A DNA stretch of 64,000 bases from JAEZBP01 sp963832725. Its GTDB lineage: Bacteria > Myxococcota_A > Polyangia > Polyangiales > Sandaracinaceae. The stretch is taken from contig CAWHVG010000001.1 in NCBI GenBank assembly GCA_963832725.1, forward strand, positions 744,001 through 808,000. Reading direction: 5' to 3'. Each line of letters starts with the position of its first letter. Positions within the stretch are counted from its first letter, which is position 1. The notes below the pieces were generated by a model, which worked only from the letters and a program-made list of their open reading frames with translations, ran no database searches and was not told where the DNA came from. The translations under genes were made by a program, and so were the position numbers. Of this stretch, positions 1 through 8,958 are shown in pieces.

Positions 1-217
1 CCGGGGACGGGCGCCTGGTTCTGCGAGGCGAGGACGAGGTGTTCTCGCGCTCGAACAGCACGCACCATCGGCGAACGGTTCGCCGTTCGTCCGCCACCTT
101 CGCCGATCCGAGCGCGTAACTCCGCGAGTTCATTGACCCGCGGAGCCGGCACGCGGCCTGCCATGGCTCCGCGGTCGTGGAGGAGAGCCGTCGTCGTCAG
201 CGCACGGTGCAGCGGAG
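1..217. other. window edge, no gene; UUCG-loop hairpin
   Basis: No convincing coding frame is visible before the transposase. At 72-89 there is a perfect 7-bp stem (CGAACGG / CCGTTCG) closed by a TTCG tetraloop. It has no following T-tract. It could be the end of an upstream transcript or a hairpin near the end of the IS91-like element; nothing in the sequence decides between these. Confidence 0.4.
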
Positions 218-1825
218 GTGAGCGCGCCCGCACCTGCCTGCGCGGCGCGCACGGACGGCTACGCGCGCCGCAGGCCGGAAGAGACACTTCTCTACGAGCT
301 CGTGCGCGCGCACTGGCCGCGCTTCGTGGAGCGGGCGGAGGAGCGAGGCGGCGGGCTGCCGCAGTTCGTGGTGCGTGAGTTCGAGGAGTACTTGCGCTGC
401 GGCATCCTCGAGCACGGCCTGGTGCATGTGGAATGCGCCCGGTGCGGGCACGCCATCGTGTGCGCGTTTTCCTGCAAGCGCCGCGGCTTCTGCCCCTCGT
501 GTCTCGGTCGGCGGATGTCGGACATGGCGGCGCACCTGGTGGACGAGCTGTTGCCGGAGGTGGCGATCCGCCAGTGGGTCTGCTCCCTCCCGTGGAGCGT
601 GCGCTACGCGCTCGCGTACGACCGCCGGCTCTGCGCCGACGTGCTCGACGGCTTCATCGGCGCGCTCACTCGGTCGTTGCGCAGGCGGGCCAAGCGGCAG
701 CTCGGCCTCTCGAGCGTAGAGGACGCGCTCGTCGGCGCGGTGACCTTCATCCAGCGCGTGGACAGCGCGCTGCGGATCAATCCGCACTTCCACACGATCG
801 TGTTGGACGGGGCGTACGTCCGCGATGACGAGGGCAAGCTCGTCTTCCACGCGCTGCCGGAGCCGAGCGGCGAGGAGGTCGCGCAGGTGGCGGAGTGGAC
901 GCACGCGGCGCTGGTGCGGGTGCTCGCGCGGCACGGCCGCTCGCTCGATGGCGTGGAGGATGCGCCCGACCGGCTGCGGGACGAAGAGCCGGCGCTCGCG
1001 TCGTGCTACGCGGCGTCGGCGGCGGACGTGCAGCTCCTCGGCGAGGCCCCCGGACAGCGCACCAGCAAGCTCGTTCGACCGCTCCGCGTCGTCCCCTCGC
1101 CGGCCGAGCCCGTCGCCGAGGTCGGTGGGGTCTCCGAGGTGAAGTCGTGCATGGCGGAGCGGACGCAGTCCGCGGAGCTGCGCGACTTCGGCGAGGACGA
1201 CGAGCACGCCGGAGGGCGCGCAGTCAATGTTCATGCAAAGGTGGCATTCGACGGCCGGGACCGCGCACGGCTCGAGCGGCTTTGCCGCTACGTGGCCCGG
1301 CCCCCGCTCTCGCAGGAGCGGCTGTCGATGCATCCCGACGGGCGCGTGAAGCTGAGCTTCAAGGCGGCGTGGAAGGATGGCACCCACGCGGTCTTGCTCG
1401 ATCCCTTGGACTTCATCGGTCGGCTCTGCGCGCTCATCCCGCCGCCTCGCGTTCACATGACCCGCTACCACGGCGTGCTCGCCGGGCGTGCCAGCGCGCG
1501 CGCCGAGGTCGTCTTCGGACGCGCGCCGCCGCCCGCGGAGGCGCAGTTGCCGCTCTTCACGCCGAGCGACCTGCCTCCGCTCGCGCCGCCGCCTCCGCCC
1601 AGCCGGCATCCCTGGCCGTGGCTCTTGAAGAGCGTGTTCGCGGTCGACATCGAGACCTGCCCGGTGCCCGGCTGCGGCGGCCGCATGCGTCTGGTCGAGC
1701 TCGCCACCGAGCCCGACGACATCGCCCGCGTCATGGCCGAGCTCAGCGGGGACGACGCGGCGCGTGCACCGCCCGGGCGACCTCGTCCTTCGCCACCCGG
1801 GCAGCTTCGGCTCGCGTTCGGCTGA
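218..1825 (+). CDS. IS91-family transposase (HUH/Y-type)
   Basis: Probable transposase of an IS91-like element, which would move by single-strand, rolling-circle-type transposition. The 535-residue frame opens with a GTG. It has a Cys-rich zinc-binding segment (C73, C76, C82, C86, C92, C95), then the HUH-type motif NPHFHTIVLDG with H190 and H192, then the family stretch RLCRYVARPPLS around residue 350 and VHMTRYHGVLAG around 415. A second small Cys cluster (CPVPGCGG) sits near the C-terminus. Length and domain order fit a complete family member. I could not identify the element's termini. Base composition resembles the neighbours, so there is no sign of very recent arrival. The family call is firm; activity is unknown. 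Confidence 0.9.
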   Translation: MSAPAPACAARTDGYARRRPEETLLYELVRAHWPRFVERAEERGGGLPQFVVREFEEYLRCGILEHGLVHVECARCGHAIVCAFSCKRRGFCPSCLGRRMSDMAAHLVDELLPEVAIRQWVCSLPWSVRYALAYDRRLCADVLDGFIGALTRSLRRRAKRQLGLSSVEDALVGAVTFIQRVDSALRINPHFHTIVLDGAYVRDDEGKLVFHALPEPSGEEVAQVAEWTHAALVRVLARHGRSLDGVEDAPDRLRDEEPALASCYAASAADVQLLGEAPGQRTSKLVRPLRVVPSPAEPVAEVGGVSEVKSCMAERTQSAELRDFGEDDEHAGGRAVNVHAKVAFDGRDRARLERLCRYVARPPLSQERLSMHPDGRVKLSFKAAWKDGTHAVLLDPLDFIGRLCALIPPPRVHMTRYHGVLAGRASARAEVVFGRAPPPAEAQLPLFTPSDLPPLAPPPPPSRHPWPWLLKSVFAVDIETCPVPGCGGRMRLVELATEPDDIARVMAELSGDDAARAPPGRPRPSPPGQLRLAFG

Positions 1826-2018
1826 CTCGCCAATCGCGACGCCGGTGCTCCGCTCCGTCCGCCTCCGTGTCCACGGCGCTGAGCTCCACCCGTCCGTCTC
1901 GCCAGAATGCGCTTCGCCACACTCCGACCGAGCGTCCGGCGGCTCGCGGGGAGGTTCATGCCGCCAACTGCCGCCTACCCGTTGACCCGCACCACGCGGC
2001 CGCGCACACTTTCTCTCG

Positions 2019-2054
2019 CTGGGATGTCTTAGGCACCTGGGATGTCTTAGGCAC
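2019..2054. repeat. 18-bp tandem repeat containing ATGTCTTAG
   Basis: CTGGGATGTCTTAGGCAC occurs twice in perfect tandem (2019-2036, 2037-2054), between the transposase and the next gene. Its core ATGTCTTAG also forms both arms of the palindrome at 4666-4688. This may be the edge of an insertion element or a regulator site. About 280 bp (1826-2106) separate the two genes and hold nothing else recognised. Confidence 0.7.
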
Positions 2055-2106
2055 ACCGAAGACTGTTTGCGCTGACAAGTTTTTGCGCGAGTGGTAGTAG
2101 TGGCCG

Positions 2107-2943
2107 ATGTGGATCTTCAAGCTGTGGCCACTCCTTTGCGCGGTGGCTTTGGGTGCCTGCGCCAGCGCGGGGGTCGTTCCCCCCGACACGACCACCCCCA
2201 CGGTCTCACGGGTGCTCGACGGCACGCTGGTCGACGGCCCGATGCGGAGACCCGGTCGCACCATCGCGCAGACGCTTCTCGCCGTGCAGTCCGGTGACGC
2301 ACGTCTGGATCACGCGGAGCGTCACCTCGCGCAGCTTCTCGAACGCTCGGGAGTGGCGAATCAGGTGCTCATCGAGGCCGACCTCGGTCCGCAGGGCGCG
2401 CCGGAGCCGGCCTTCCTGGTCTCCTATCGGATGCTCAACTTCCAGTCGACCTCCCACGGGCCTGATGGACGCTGGTTGGCAGGGCTGATTGCCGGCGTCA
2501 TGACCGGCGGGCTTGGCTTCCTGATCGCCATCAACAGTCATGCGAACTTCACGCACAACTTCGAGTTCGAAGTGCGCGTCTACGACGTTCGCGGCGCGCC
2601 CGTCGTGCGGGCGACGGAAGACGATGGGACCATCGTCAACCGCTACGACACGAGCGTCGCCGCGCCGCTCATCCGGCGCACCTACAATCATGAGATGCGC
2701 ACTTGGATCGGCGCGGGGACGAATGGGCCATCCGGGGCCGACCTGCAACGTCACCTCGACGAGCAGGGCGGGGTGCTCGCCCAGATCATGTACGACCTGT
2801 CCATCAGCGATGTGGTGAGCGCGCTTCGGCGAGGGGTCGCCCAGCCTCCTGCGCAGGTCGCGCCGTCGGCGGCACCGGCCGCAACCGCTCCGCCTTCCAT
2901 CGACCCGGATCAGCCGGCGAGCGCGTTGCCCGCATGGCCCTGA
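2107..2943 (+). CDS. secreted lipoprotein, unknown function
   Basis: 278 residues. The N-terminus is a lipoprotein signal with lipobox L-G-A-C (Cys18), so the mature protein should be anchored in the envelope. The middle holds a short hydrophobic Gly-rich stretch (LAGLIAGVMTGGLGFLIA, about residues 120-137), which could be a membrane hairpin or a glycine-zipper segment. The last 40 residues are Ala/Pro-rich and probably disordered. I do not recognise a named family. It lies alone on the plus strand, converges with the phosphatase gene 30 bp away, and follows the transposase. The ATG start is placed by the signal peptide. Confidence 0.75.
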   Translation: MWIFKLWPLLCAVALGACASAGVVPPDTTTPTVSRVLDGTLVDGPMRRPGRTIAQTLLAVQSGDARLDHAERHLAQLLERSGVANQVLIEADLGPQGAPEPAFLVSYRMLNFQSTSHGPDGRWLAGLIAGVMTGGLGFLIAINSHANFTHNFEFEVRVYDVRGAPVVRATEDDGTIVNRYDTSVAAPLIRRTYNHEMRTWIGAGTNGPSGADLQRHLDEQGGVLAQIMYDLSISDVVSALRRGVAQPPAQVAPSAAPAATAPPSIDPDQPASALPAWP

Positions 2944-2974
2944 GCTCGTGCCGCACTAGCTCGGTGCGGGTCGC

Positions 2975-3628
2975 TCATCCAGGCTGCTCGAGGGTTCCGC
3001 CGGCAGGCCTCGCAGGATGGCGCCCGATCGGCTGCGCGAACGCGCGCAGCCGGTAGCGCCCGCCCCCGTCCGCGTCGACGCGGGTCACGGCGCAGTTTGC
3101 GATGGGTCGCAGGCGGAGGTTCCCGCGCACGATCAACGTCATCAGCAGCAGCCAGTAACCGTGCGTCACCACGGCCACGCGCGGGTCCGGCAGCGCATCG
3201 AGGCGCGCGAGGACGTCGAGGACGCGGGCGCGGACGTCGTCCATCGCGCGCGTGCCCGGCCGGCCGCCGCCGAGGTGTCGGTGCAGGCGCCAGGCGCCGG
3301 TGATCCCCGCCCACCATTCGGGCACGCGCGGGGCCGCGGCGTCGCGAAAGATCTGCGGCGAGATCTCGTCGAGCTCGGGCCACGCGTCCTCGTAGCGCAG
3401 CCCGGCGCAGCGCTCGAAGAGTTCGGCCGTCTGCCGCGCGCGGAGGAGCGTGCTGGACACGACGCAGGTCACCCCGGCCTTCGCGAGCATCGGTGCTGCA
3501 CGCCGGGCCTGACGCCTCCCGCGCCAGGTGAGCGGATGCGCGCCGCCGGTATCGCGGCGGAACACGCGCTGGTGCGCAGCGTGCGCGTGCCGCCCGGCGA
3601 TGCGAAGGCTCGTGACGCGGCTCGCCAA
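2975..3628 (-). CDS. histidine phosphatase (phosphoglycerate-mutase-like), 5' end unclear
   Basis: Histidine-phosphatase superfamily protein of about 217 residues; the substrate is not predictable. The family pattern reads in order: an RHG-like GRHAHAAH (codons near 3590), PLTWRGRRQA, SSTLLRARQTAE, and the C-terminal VVTHGYWLLL that carries the second catalytic His. No ATG or GTG lies just before the RH motif. The nearest in-frame start is a TTG at 3626-3628, which overlaps the divergent AAA+ gene (ATG 3600). A GTG further in would delete the catalytic RH motif. So either the two 5' ends truly overlap, or an indel or rearrangement hides the real start. Confidence 0.75.
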   Translation of the reverse strand: MASRVTSLRIAGRHAHAAHQRVFRRDTGGAHPLTWRGRRQARRAAPMLAKAGVTCVVSSTLLRARQTAELFERCAGLRYEDAWPELDEISPQIFRDAAAPRVPEWWAGITGAWRLHRHLGGGRPGTRAMDDVRARVLDVLARLDALPDPRVAVVTHGYWLLLMTLIVRGNLRLRPIANCAVTRVDADGGGRYRLRAFAQPIGRHPARPAGGTLEQPG

Positions 3629-4532
3629 GGTGGCCGCGACGGAGACGGCGGTGCTGATCGGCGGCGCTCCGGGAACGGGCAAGGAGCTGGTGGCGCGGAC
3701 GCTCCACGACGAGAGCCCGCGGCGCGAGGGGCCCTTCGTGGTGGTCGACGTGTCCACGCTGGCGGGGCCGCTGGCGACGAGCGAGCTCTTCGGGCACGAG
3801 CGGGGCGCGTTCACCGACGCCGACGAGGCGCGGGCCGGTGCGTTCGAGCGGGCTCGTGGGGGCACGCTGGTGCTCGACGACGTCTCCGAGCTGCCGCTCG
3901 AGGCGCAGCCGCTCCTGCTCGGCGCGCTCGAGCGCCGCTCGGGGCGCAGGCTCGGCGGGCGCGAGGACATCGCGTACGACGCGCGCATCGTCGCCACCAC
4001 CGCGCGCGATCTGCGACGGGAGGTGAACGCCGGCCGCTTCCGGCTCGACCTCTACTACCGGTTGGCCGTGGTGCGTCTGGAGGTGCCCGAGCTGGCCGAG
4101 CGCAGCGAGGATTTGCGGCCGCTGGTCGCCGGTTTCCTCCAAGAGCGCGGGGTCGGCCTGGCCCACCCGCTCCTCGACGACGACCGCCTGGAAGCCCTGG
4201 CCGCCCGCGACTGGCCGGGGAACGTGCGGGAGCTGCGGAACGTGGTGGAGGCCGCGTTGGCGCTGGACGAGCTGGCGGAGCTGGACGAGGAAGAGAGCGG
4301 CGACGAAGAGACCGCCGCCGAGAGCACGGAGGCCCTGATCGAATCGCTGACCGGCGTGCCCTACAAGGAGGCGCGGGCTCGCTTCTCGCGCGCGTTGGAG
4401 CGCGCGTACCTCACGGATCTCGCCCGCCGGGCGCGCGGCAACCTGAGCGCAGCGGCGCGCCTCGCCAGCCTGGACCGATCGCAGCTGAGGCAGCTCCTCG
4501 CCCGGAACGGCGTCCGCATCGAGCACGGCTGA
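3600..4532 (+). CDS. sigma-54-type AAA+ activator without sensory domain
   Basis: About 310 residues: an AAA+ domain (Walker A GAPGTGKE near residues 22-29; Walker B-like TLVLDDVSEL; WPGNVRELRN) followed by a Fis-like C-terminus (NLSAAARLASLDRSQLRQLL). Bacterial enhancer-binding proteins remodel sigma-54 RNA polymerase. Here the GAFTGA loop that touches sigma-54 reads GAFTDA (residues 69-74), so coupling may be altered. There is no receiver, FHA or GAF domain upstream. An upstream in-frame GTG at 3528 adds only low-complexity residues, so I start at ATG 3600. It overlaps the 5' end of the divergent phosphatase. The next gene downstream is the giant MopE/RCC1 lipoprotein, a possible target. 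Confidence 0.8.
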   Translation: MRRLVTRLAKVAATETAVLIGGAPGTGKELVARTLHDESPRREGPFVVVDVSTLAGPLATSELFGHERGAFTDADEARAGAFERARGGTLVLDDVSELPLEAQPLLLGALERRSGRRLGGREDIAYDARIVATTARDLRREVNAGRFRLDLYYRLAVVRLEVPELAERSEDLRPLVAGFLQERGVGLAHPLLDDDRLEALAARDWPGNVRELRNVVEAALALDELAELDEEESGDEETAAESTEALIESLTGVPYKEARARFSRALERAYLTDLARRARGNLSAAARLASLDRSQLRQLLARNGVRIEHG

Positions 4533-4866
4533 GCTTCCGCGCCGCGTCCCTCGGGCAACCGCGGGGTAGCCGGGAGCGGCACGGGATGCGTGTGCATCCC
4601 GGATCGACGCTGGCGCTCTGCCCGGCTCTCCGCGACCACGCCGCCGCCGGGGAGCCCCTGCGCACAATGTCTTAGCAGCTAAGACATTCAGCTCGCTCGC
4701 GGGGGTCAGAGGTGGCTCGCCGGGTGAATTCGCGCGCTTTTCGCTCCGACCGGCCGAGATTACCTTAGTTGATGAGATATCTCGCCTCGAGCTCGAGGGG
4801 AAGGTGCCCCCTCGGGTAACCACCGGGTAACCGGGAACGGCCGACGAATCATGCATTCTCGACTGC
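4533..4866. other. intergenic regulatory-looking region with palindromes and direct repeats
   Basis: No gene. It contains an imperfect 29-bp direct repeat (4552-4580 and 4813-4841, 24 of 29 bases equal), the palindrome at 4666-4688, a perfect 10-bp palindrome GAGATATCTC (4774-4783) and a perfect 14-bp palindrome CCTCGAGCTCGAGG (4785-4798). The density of symmetric sites just before the MopE/RCC1 gene suggests regulator binding, but none matches a consensus I can name. Confidence 0.5.
4666..4688. promoter_or_regulatory. 23-bp perfect palindrome (11-bp arms)
   Basis: Arms AATGTCTTAGC and GCTAAGACATT flank a single A. The sequence is notably AT-rich for this genome. It shares ATGTCTTAG with the tandem repeat at 2019-2054. 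It may be an operator for a dimeric regulator, or the inner part of an element end. Confidence 0.55.
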
Positions 4867-7800
4867 ATGCGACGGACTGCTCTCATCGCCCTCGCCATGG
4901 TCGCCATCGGCTGCTCCGGGAGCCCGGCGGCCCCCGACGCCGGCACGGCGCCAGGCTCCGACTCCGGGTCGCAACCCGACACGGGACCCGTCGACGGAGA
5001 CGGCGGTCGAACCCCTTGCCGCACCGACTCCCAGTGCGACGACGGGCTCTACTGCAACGGCGCCGAACAGTGCACCGACGGGTTCTGCCAGGCGGCCGAT
5101 GCCGTGGCGTGCGACGACGGCATCGCGTGCACCCAGGACGCGTGCGACGAGGACACGCGCGCCTGCACCAACGAGGCGCCCGACGCGGACGGCGATGGAG
5201 TGGGTGACGCGGCTTGCCTCGGCTCCGACGGCTTGCCGATTGGACGCGACTGCGACGATACGGACCCCAACCGCTACCCGGACAACCCCGAGGTCTGCGA
5301 CGCGGACAACCACGACGAGGACTGCGACCCGACGACCTTCGGCTACCGCGACGTCGACATGGACGGCTACCCCGACGCACAGTGCTGCAACACGGCCTCC
5401 GACGGCACGATGTACTGCGGTACCGACTGCAACGACACGGTCGGCGGGGACCACCCGGGCAGCCACGAGATTCTGCGACGGAGACGACAACGACTGCGAC
5501 GGGGTCGTCGACAACGGGGTGACGCGCACGTTCTACGCGGACGCGGACGGAGACGGGCACGGCGATCCGACGCAGCCGACCATGGAAGGCTGTTTCCCCT
5601 CCAGCGGATACGCGGACGTCGGAGACGACTGCGACGACAGCAACTCCGCCGTGCACCCCGGCGCCCCCGAGGTCTGCGACGCCGCCATGCTCGACGAGGA
5701 CTGCGACGGCACCGCCAACCCCGCCTCGCTCTGCAGCTGCTCGGGCTCGGAGACCCGCGGCTGCCTCGCGCCCGGCGCGTGCTCCGCCGGCGTGGAGCGC
5801 TGCTCGGACGGCCTCTACGGCGCCTGCTCGATCTCGCCGGTCGCCGAGTCCTGCAACGGCATCGACGACGACTGCGACAGCAACGTCGACGAGGGGCTCC
5901 TGGTCGCCTGCTACGACGACCCGGACGACGACGGCTACGCCGCGAGCGGTGCCTCCATGGGGACACAGTGCCCGCAGAGCGGGCGGGCGACGGTGGGAGG
6001 CTGCCCCTTCGGCACCACCAACCGCGCGCCGCTCTCCCCCGATCTCGATTGCAACGAGGGCTCCGACACCACCCACCCGGGGGCCACCGAGATCTGCAAC
6101 GGCGTCGACGACGACTGCGACGGCAGCGTGGACGAGGGCCTCGCCCTCCGCGTGCGCTACATCGACAGCGACGGCGACGGCGCGGAGGGGACGCCGGTCG
6201 ACCGCTGCGAGGGCGATCCCGGGAGCGCCGCCGTGTCGACCGACTGCGACGACACCGACCCCGCCATCTACCTCGGCGCGCCCGAGCCCTGCAATCGCAT
6301 CGACAACAACTGCAGCCTCGGCGGCAGCGCGGCGGGCGGCGTCGACATCTACGAGGACCAGGACAACGACGGCTACGCGCCCCTCGGCGCGGACGATCCG
6401 ACCACCGGGATCTGCCCTGACGGCGGCTTCCCGGCCACCGACTGCGACGACACCCGCGCCAGCGACAACCCGGGCGAGGTCGAGGTCTGCTCCGGTCACG
6501 ACACGGACTGCGACGGAACGGTCGACGAGCGTCCGGCCGCCACCGACAGCTGCACGGCTGCGAATGCCAGCGCGGGATGCGCGATGGACGGAGCGTGCGC
6601 CGTCTTCGCCTGCGACTTCGGCTACGGCGACTGCAACGGCGACTACTCGGACGGGTGCGAGGTCGACCTGACGACCGACATCGCGAACTGCGGCGGCTGC
6701 GGATACACCTGCGGAGGCGAGGCGGCGTGCAACGCGGGCCTCTGCGATCAGATCGTGGGCATCGGTGCCGGCAACACCCACAGCTGCCTGATCTTCAGCA
6801 CGGGCGCGATGAGCTGCTCGGGCTCCAACGGCAGCTACCAGCTCGGGGACGGTACCCGCACCGACCGGACCACCCCCGTCGCCGTCGTGGGGATGACCGG
6901 AGCCCTCACGATGGACGGAGGCTCGTCGGTCTCCTGCGCGCTCCTGGGCAGTGGCGGAGTCCAGTGCTGGGGCGCGAACCTCCAGGGGCAGCTCGGGGAC
7001 GGCGGCCGTTCGAACACCGAGAGCGCACCGCAGGACGTCGTGGGCCTGAGCGGCGACGCCGCGGAGGTCGCAAGCGGCGACTCGTTCAGCTGCGCGCGGA
7101 TCGCGACCGGCGAGGTCCAGTGCTGGGGTGAGAACGGACGGGGACAGCTCGGCGACGGCGTGACGCACGGCGGTTGTCCCAGCGTGCAGTGCGCCACCAG
7201 CGCGCAGACGGTGAGTGGCATCTCGGACGCGGTCGACATCGCGGCCGGGTACGAGACGGCCTGCGCGGTCATCTCGGACGGCACCGTCGAGTGTTGGGGC
7301 CGGAACGACAAGGGGCAGCTCGGGGACGGAGGGACGACCGACTCGTCGACTCCGGTGACGGTGACGGGCGTCACCACGGCCGTGCAGGTCGCGGTGGGCA
7401 CCTATCACGCGTGTGCGATCCTGGCGGACACCAGCGTCGCCTGTTGGGGCCGGACGGACCGCTCGGAGCCGGCAGCACCGCCGGCTCGCCGAGCACCGCC
7501 GTAGCGGTCACGGGCTTGACGGGAGCCACCGACATCGCGGCGAGCGACGACGCGACCTGCGTCGTCTATGGGGCGTCCGATCAGGTCGCGTGCTGGGGCG
7601 ACAACAGCTCCGACGCGATCGGCGACGCGGGGGCGACCGGGAGCGTCGTCACGACCTACGCCGACCTGACGGGCGTGTCGGGCGTGTCGAGCCTGGTGAT
7701 GGGCGCGGACTACGGCTGCGCGCTCATCGGGCAACACGTCCAGTGCTGGGGAGCCAACGGCTCCGGACAGTACGGCGAGGGTGACACGGTGAGCGCGCAC

Positions 7801-8904
7801 GTCCCCGTCGAGGTCACTGGGCTCCGGCGCGCCGCCGATGTCGGCGTCTACGGCAACTTCGCCTGCGGTCGGACGACCGGCGGCTCGGTCGCGTGCTGGG
7901 GCGACAACGGCAACGGACAGTTGGGTCAGGGAACCACCGGCGGCACCGAGTACACGCCGCAGCAGGTCTCCTCGCTGACCGCGGTGTCGGTCGACGCCGA
8001 GCAGTATCAGGTGTGCGCGGTGGAGCCGGCGGGTACCGTGCAGTGCTGGGGCGACGTCTACGACAGCTCCGCCGGATCGAGGGTCACGACGCCGACGCCG
8101 ACGCCGCTCCACGAGGCGGACGGCACGACCCCGGTGAGCGGGATCCTCCGGGTGCGGAGCTCGCGGAGAAACACGTGCTTCCTCCACGATGACGGAACGC
8201 TCTCCTGCATGGGAGTACGGCGAGTTCGGCGTGCTCGGGAACGGGTCGAGGCCGATTCGTACGGGGTCCCGGTGACGGTGAGCGGGCTCAGCGACGTGCG
8301 GGCGTTCGACGTCGACGACGGTCACGCCTGCGCGGTTGGAACGGACGGGCACGCCTACTGCTGGGGCTCCGACTTCCACTACGCGCTCGGTATGTCCGGG
8401 TCGAGCGGCAGCGGGCGCTACAGCGCGCCGCAGCTGGTCCGGTTCTACGACGACATCGTCGACGTTCGGGTCGGGGACGGGTTCACGTGCGTCCTCCGCG
8501 CGACCGGAGACCTGGCCTGCTGGGGTCTGCTCATCTCGGGGGTCTCGGAAACGCCGGTGCCCGTGACGGGCCTGATCGACGGCCGCATCACCTCGTGGGA
8601 CGCCGAGTCGGACTCGCTCTGCGTGCGCATCGACGTGCCGCCACCCACCCCGAGCCAGCCGGTGCTCTGCTGGAACTCGGCCAACGTCGACGGTCAGATG
8701 GGCGTGGGCACGCAGCTGCCGGTCTCCGACCCCACGGAGGTGCTCGACTACACCGACTTCGACGACGTGATCACCGGTGCGATCTCCACCTGCGCGGTCC
8801 GCGACTCCCGCCAATCGCTCACCTGCTGGGGCAACGGCTCGGTGCTCGGCGACGGAAGCGGCACCCTGAGCACCGAGCCCGTGCCGGTGATCGACTTCCC
8901 CTGA
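4867..8904 (+). CDS. giant MopE-like / RCC1-propeller surface lipoprotein (frameshifted)
   Basis: One protein of about 1345 residues, split here by indels near 5471 (extra T in GATTC), about 7445-7465, about 8213 and about 8254-8265. A lipoprotein signal (VAIGC, Cys16) is followed by a Cys-rich stretch and then many Asp-rich segments such as DADGDGHGD and DGDDNDCDG, each ending in DCDD or CDG. This is the putative metal-binding pattern of MopE-type proteins, and Ca2+ binding is likely. From about residue 630 come 14 RCC1-type units (CWGxNxxGQLGDG and variants), enough for two seven-bladed propellers. Such proteins are typical of myxobacterial cell surfaces; adhesion or ligand display is inferred. 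It converges with the kinase gene. Confidence 0.85.
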
Positions 8905-8916
8905 CCCGCGGTGCGG

Positions 8917-8958
8917 CCAGCGTTGGATCGCTCAGCTCAGTCGACGATCCAACGCTGG
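8917..8958. terminator. shared bidirectional stem-loop between convergent genes
   Basis: A perfect 14-bp stem, CCAGCGTTGGATCG (8917-8930) with CGATCCAACGCTGG (8945-8958), has a 14-nt loop. It lies 13 bp after the MopE/RCC1 stop, and its right arm covers the last codons of the convergent kinase gene. There is no T-tract. The position suits termination from both directions. Confidence 0.7.

Noticed and set aside
72..89. Rho-independent terminator at the left edge
   Set aside because: Stem and TTCG loop are good but there is no following T-run and the upstream gene is outside the window, so I keep it only as a hairpin.
218..2054. Complete IS91 element with defined ends
   Set aside because: The transposase is clear, but no conserved origin or terminus sequence could be identified at either side, so I do not give element borders.
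197..2056. 619-residue minus-strand open frame opposite the transposase
   Set aside because: It mirrors the transposase codons, is Arg/Gly-rich and has no family features; such antisense frames are routine at this GC content. The same holds for the long shadow frames at 4883-7408, 7405-8814 and 18791-20788.
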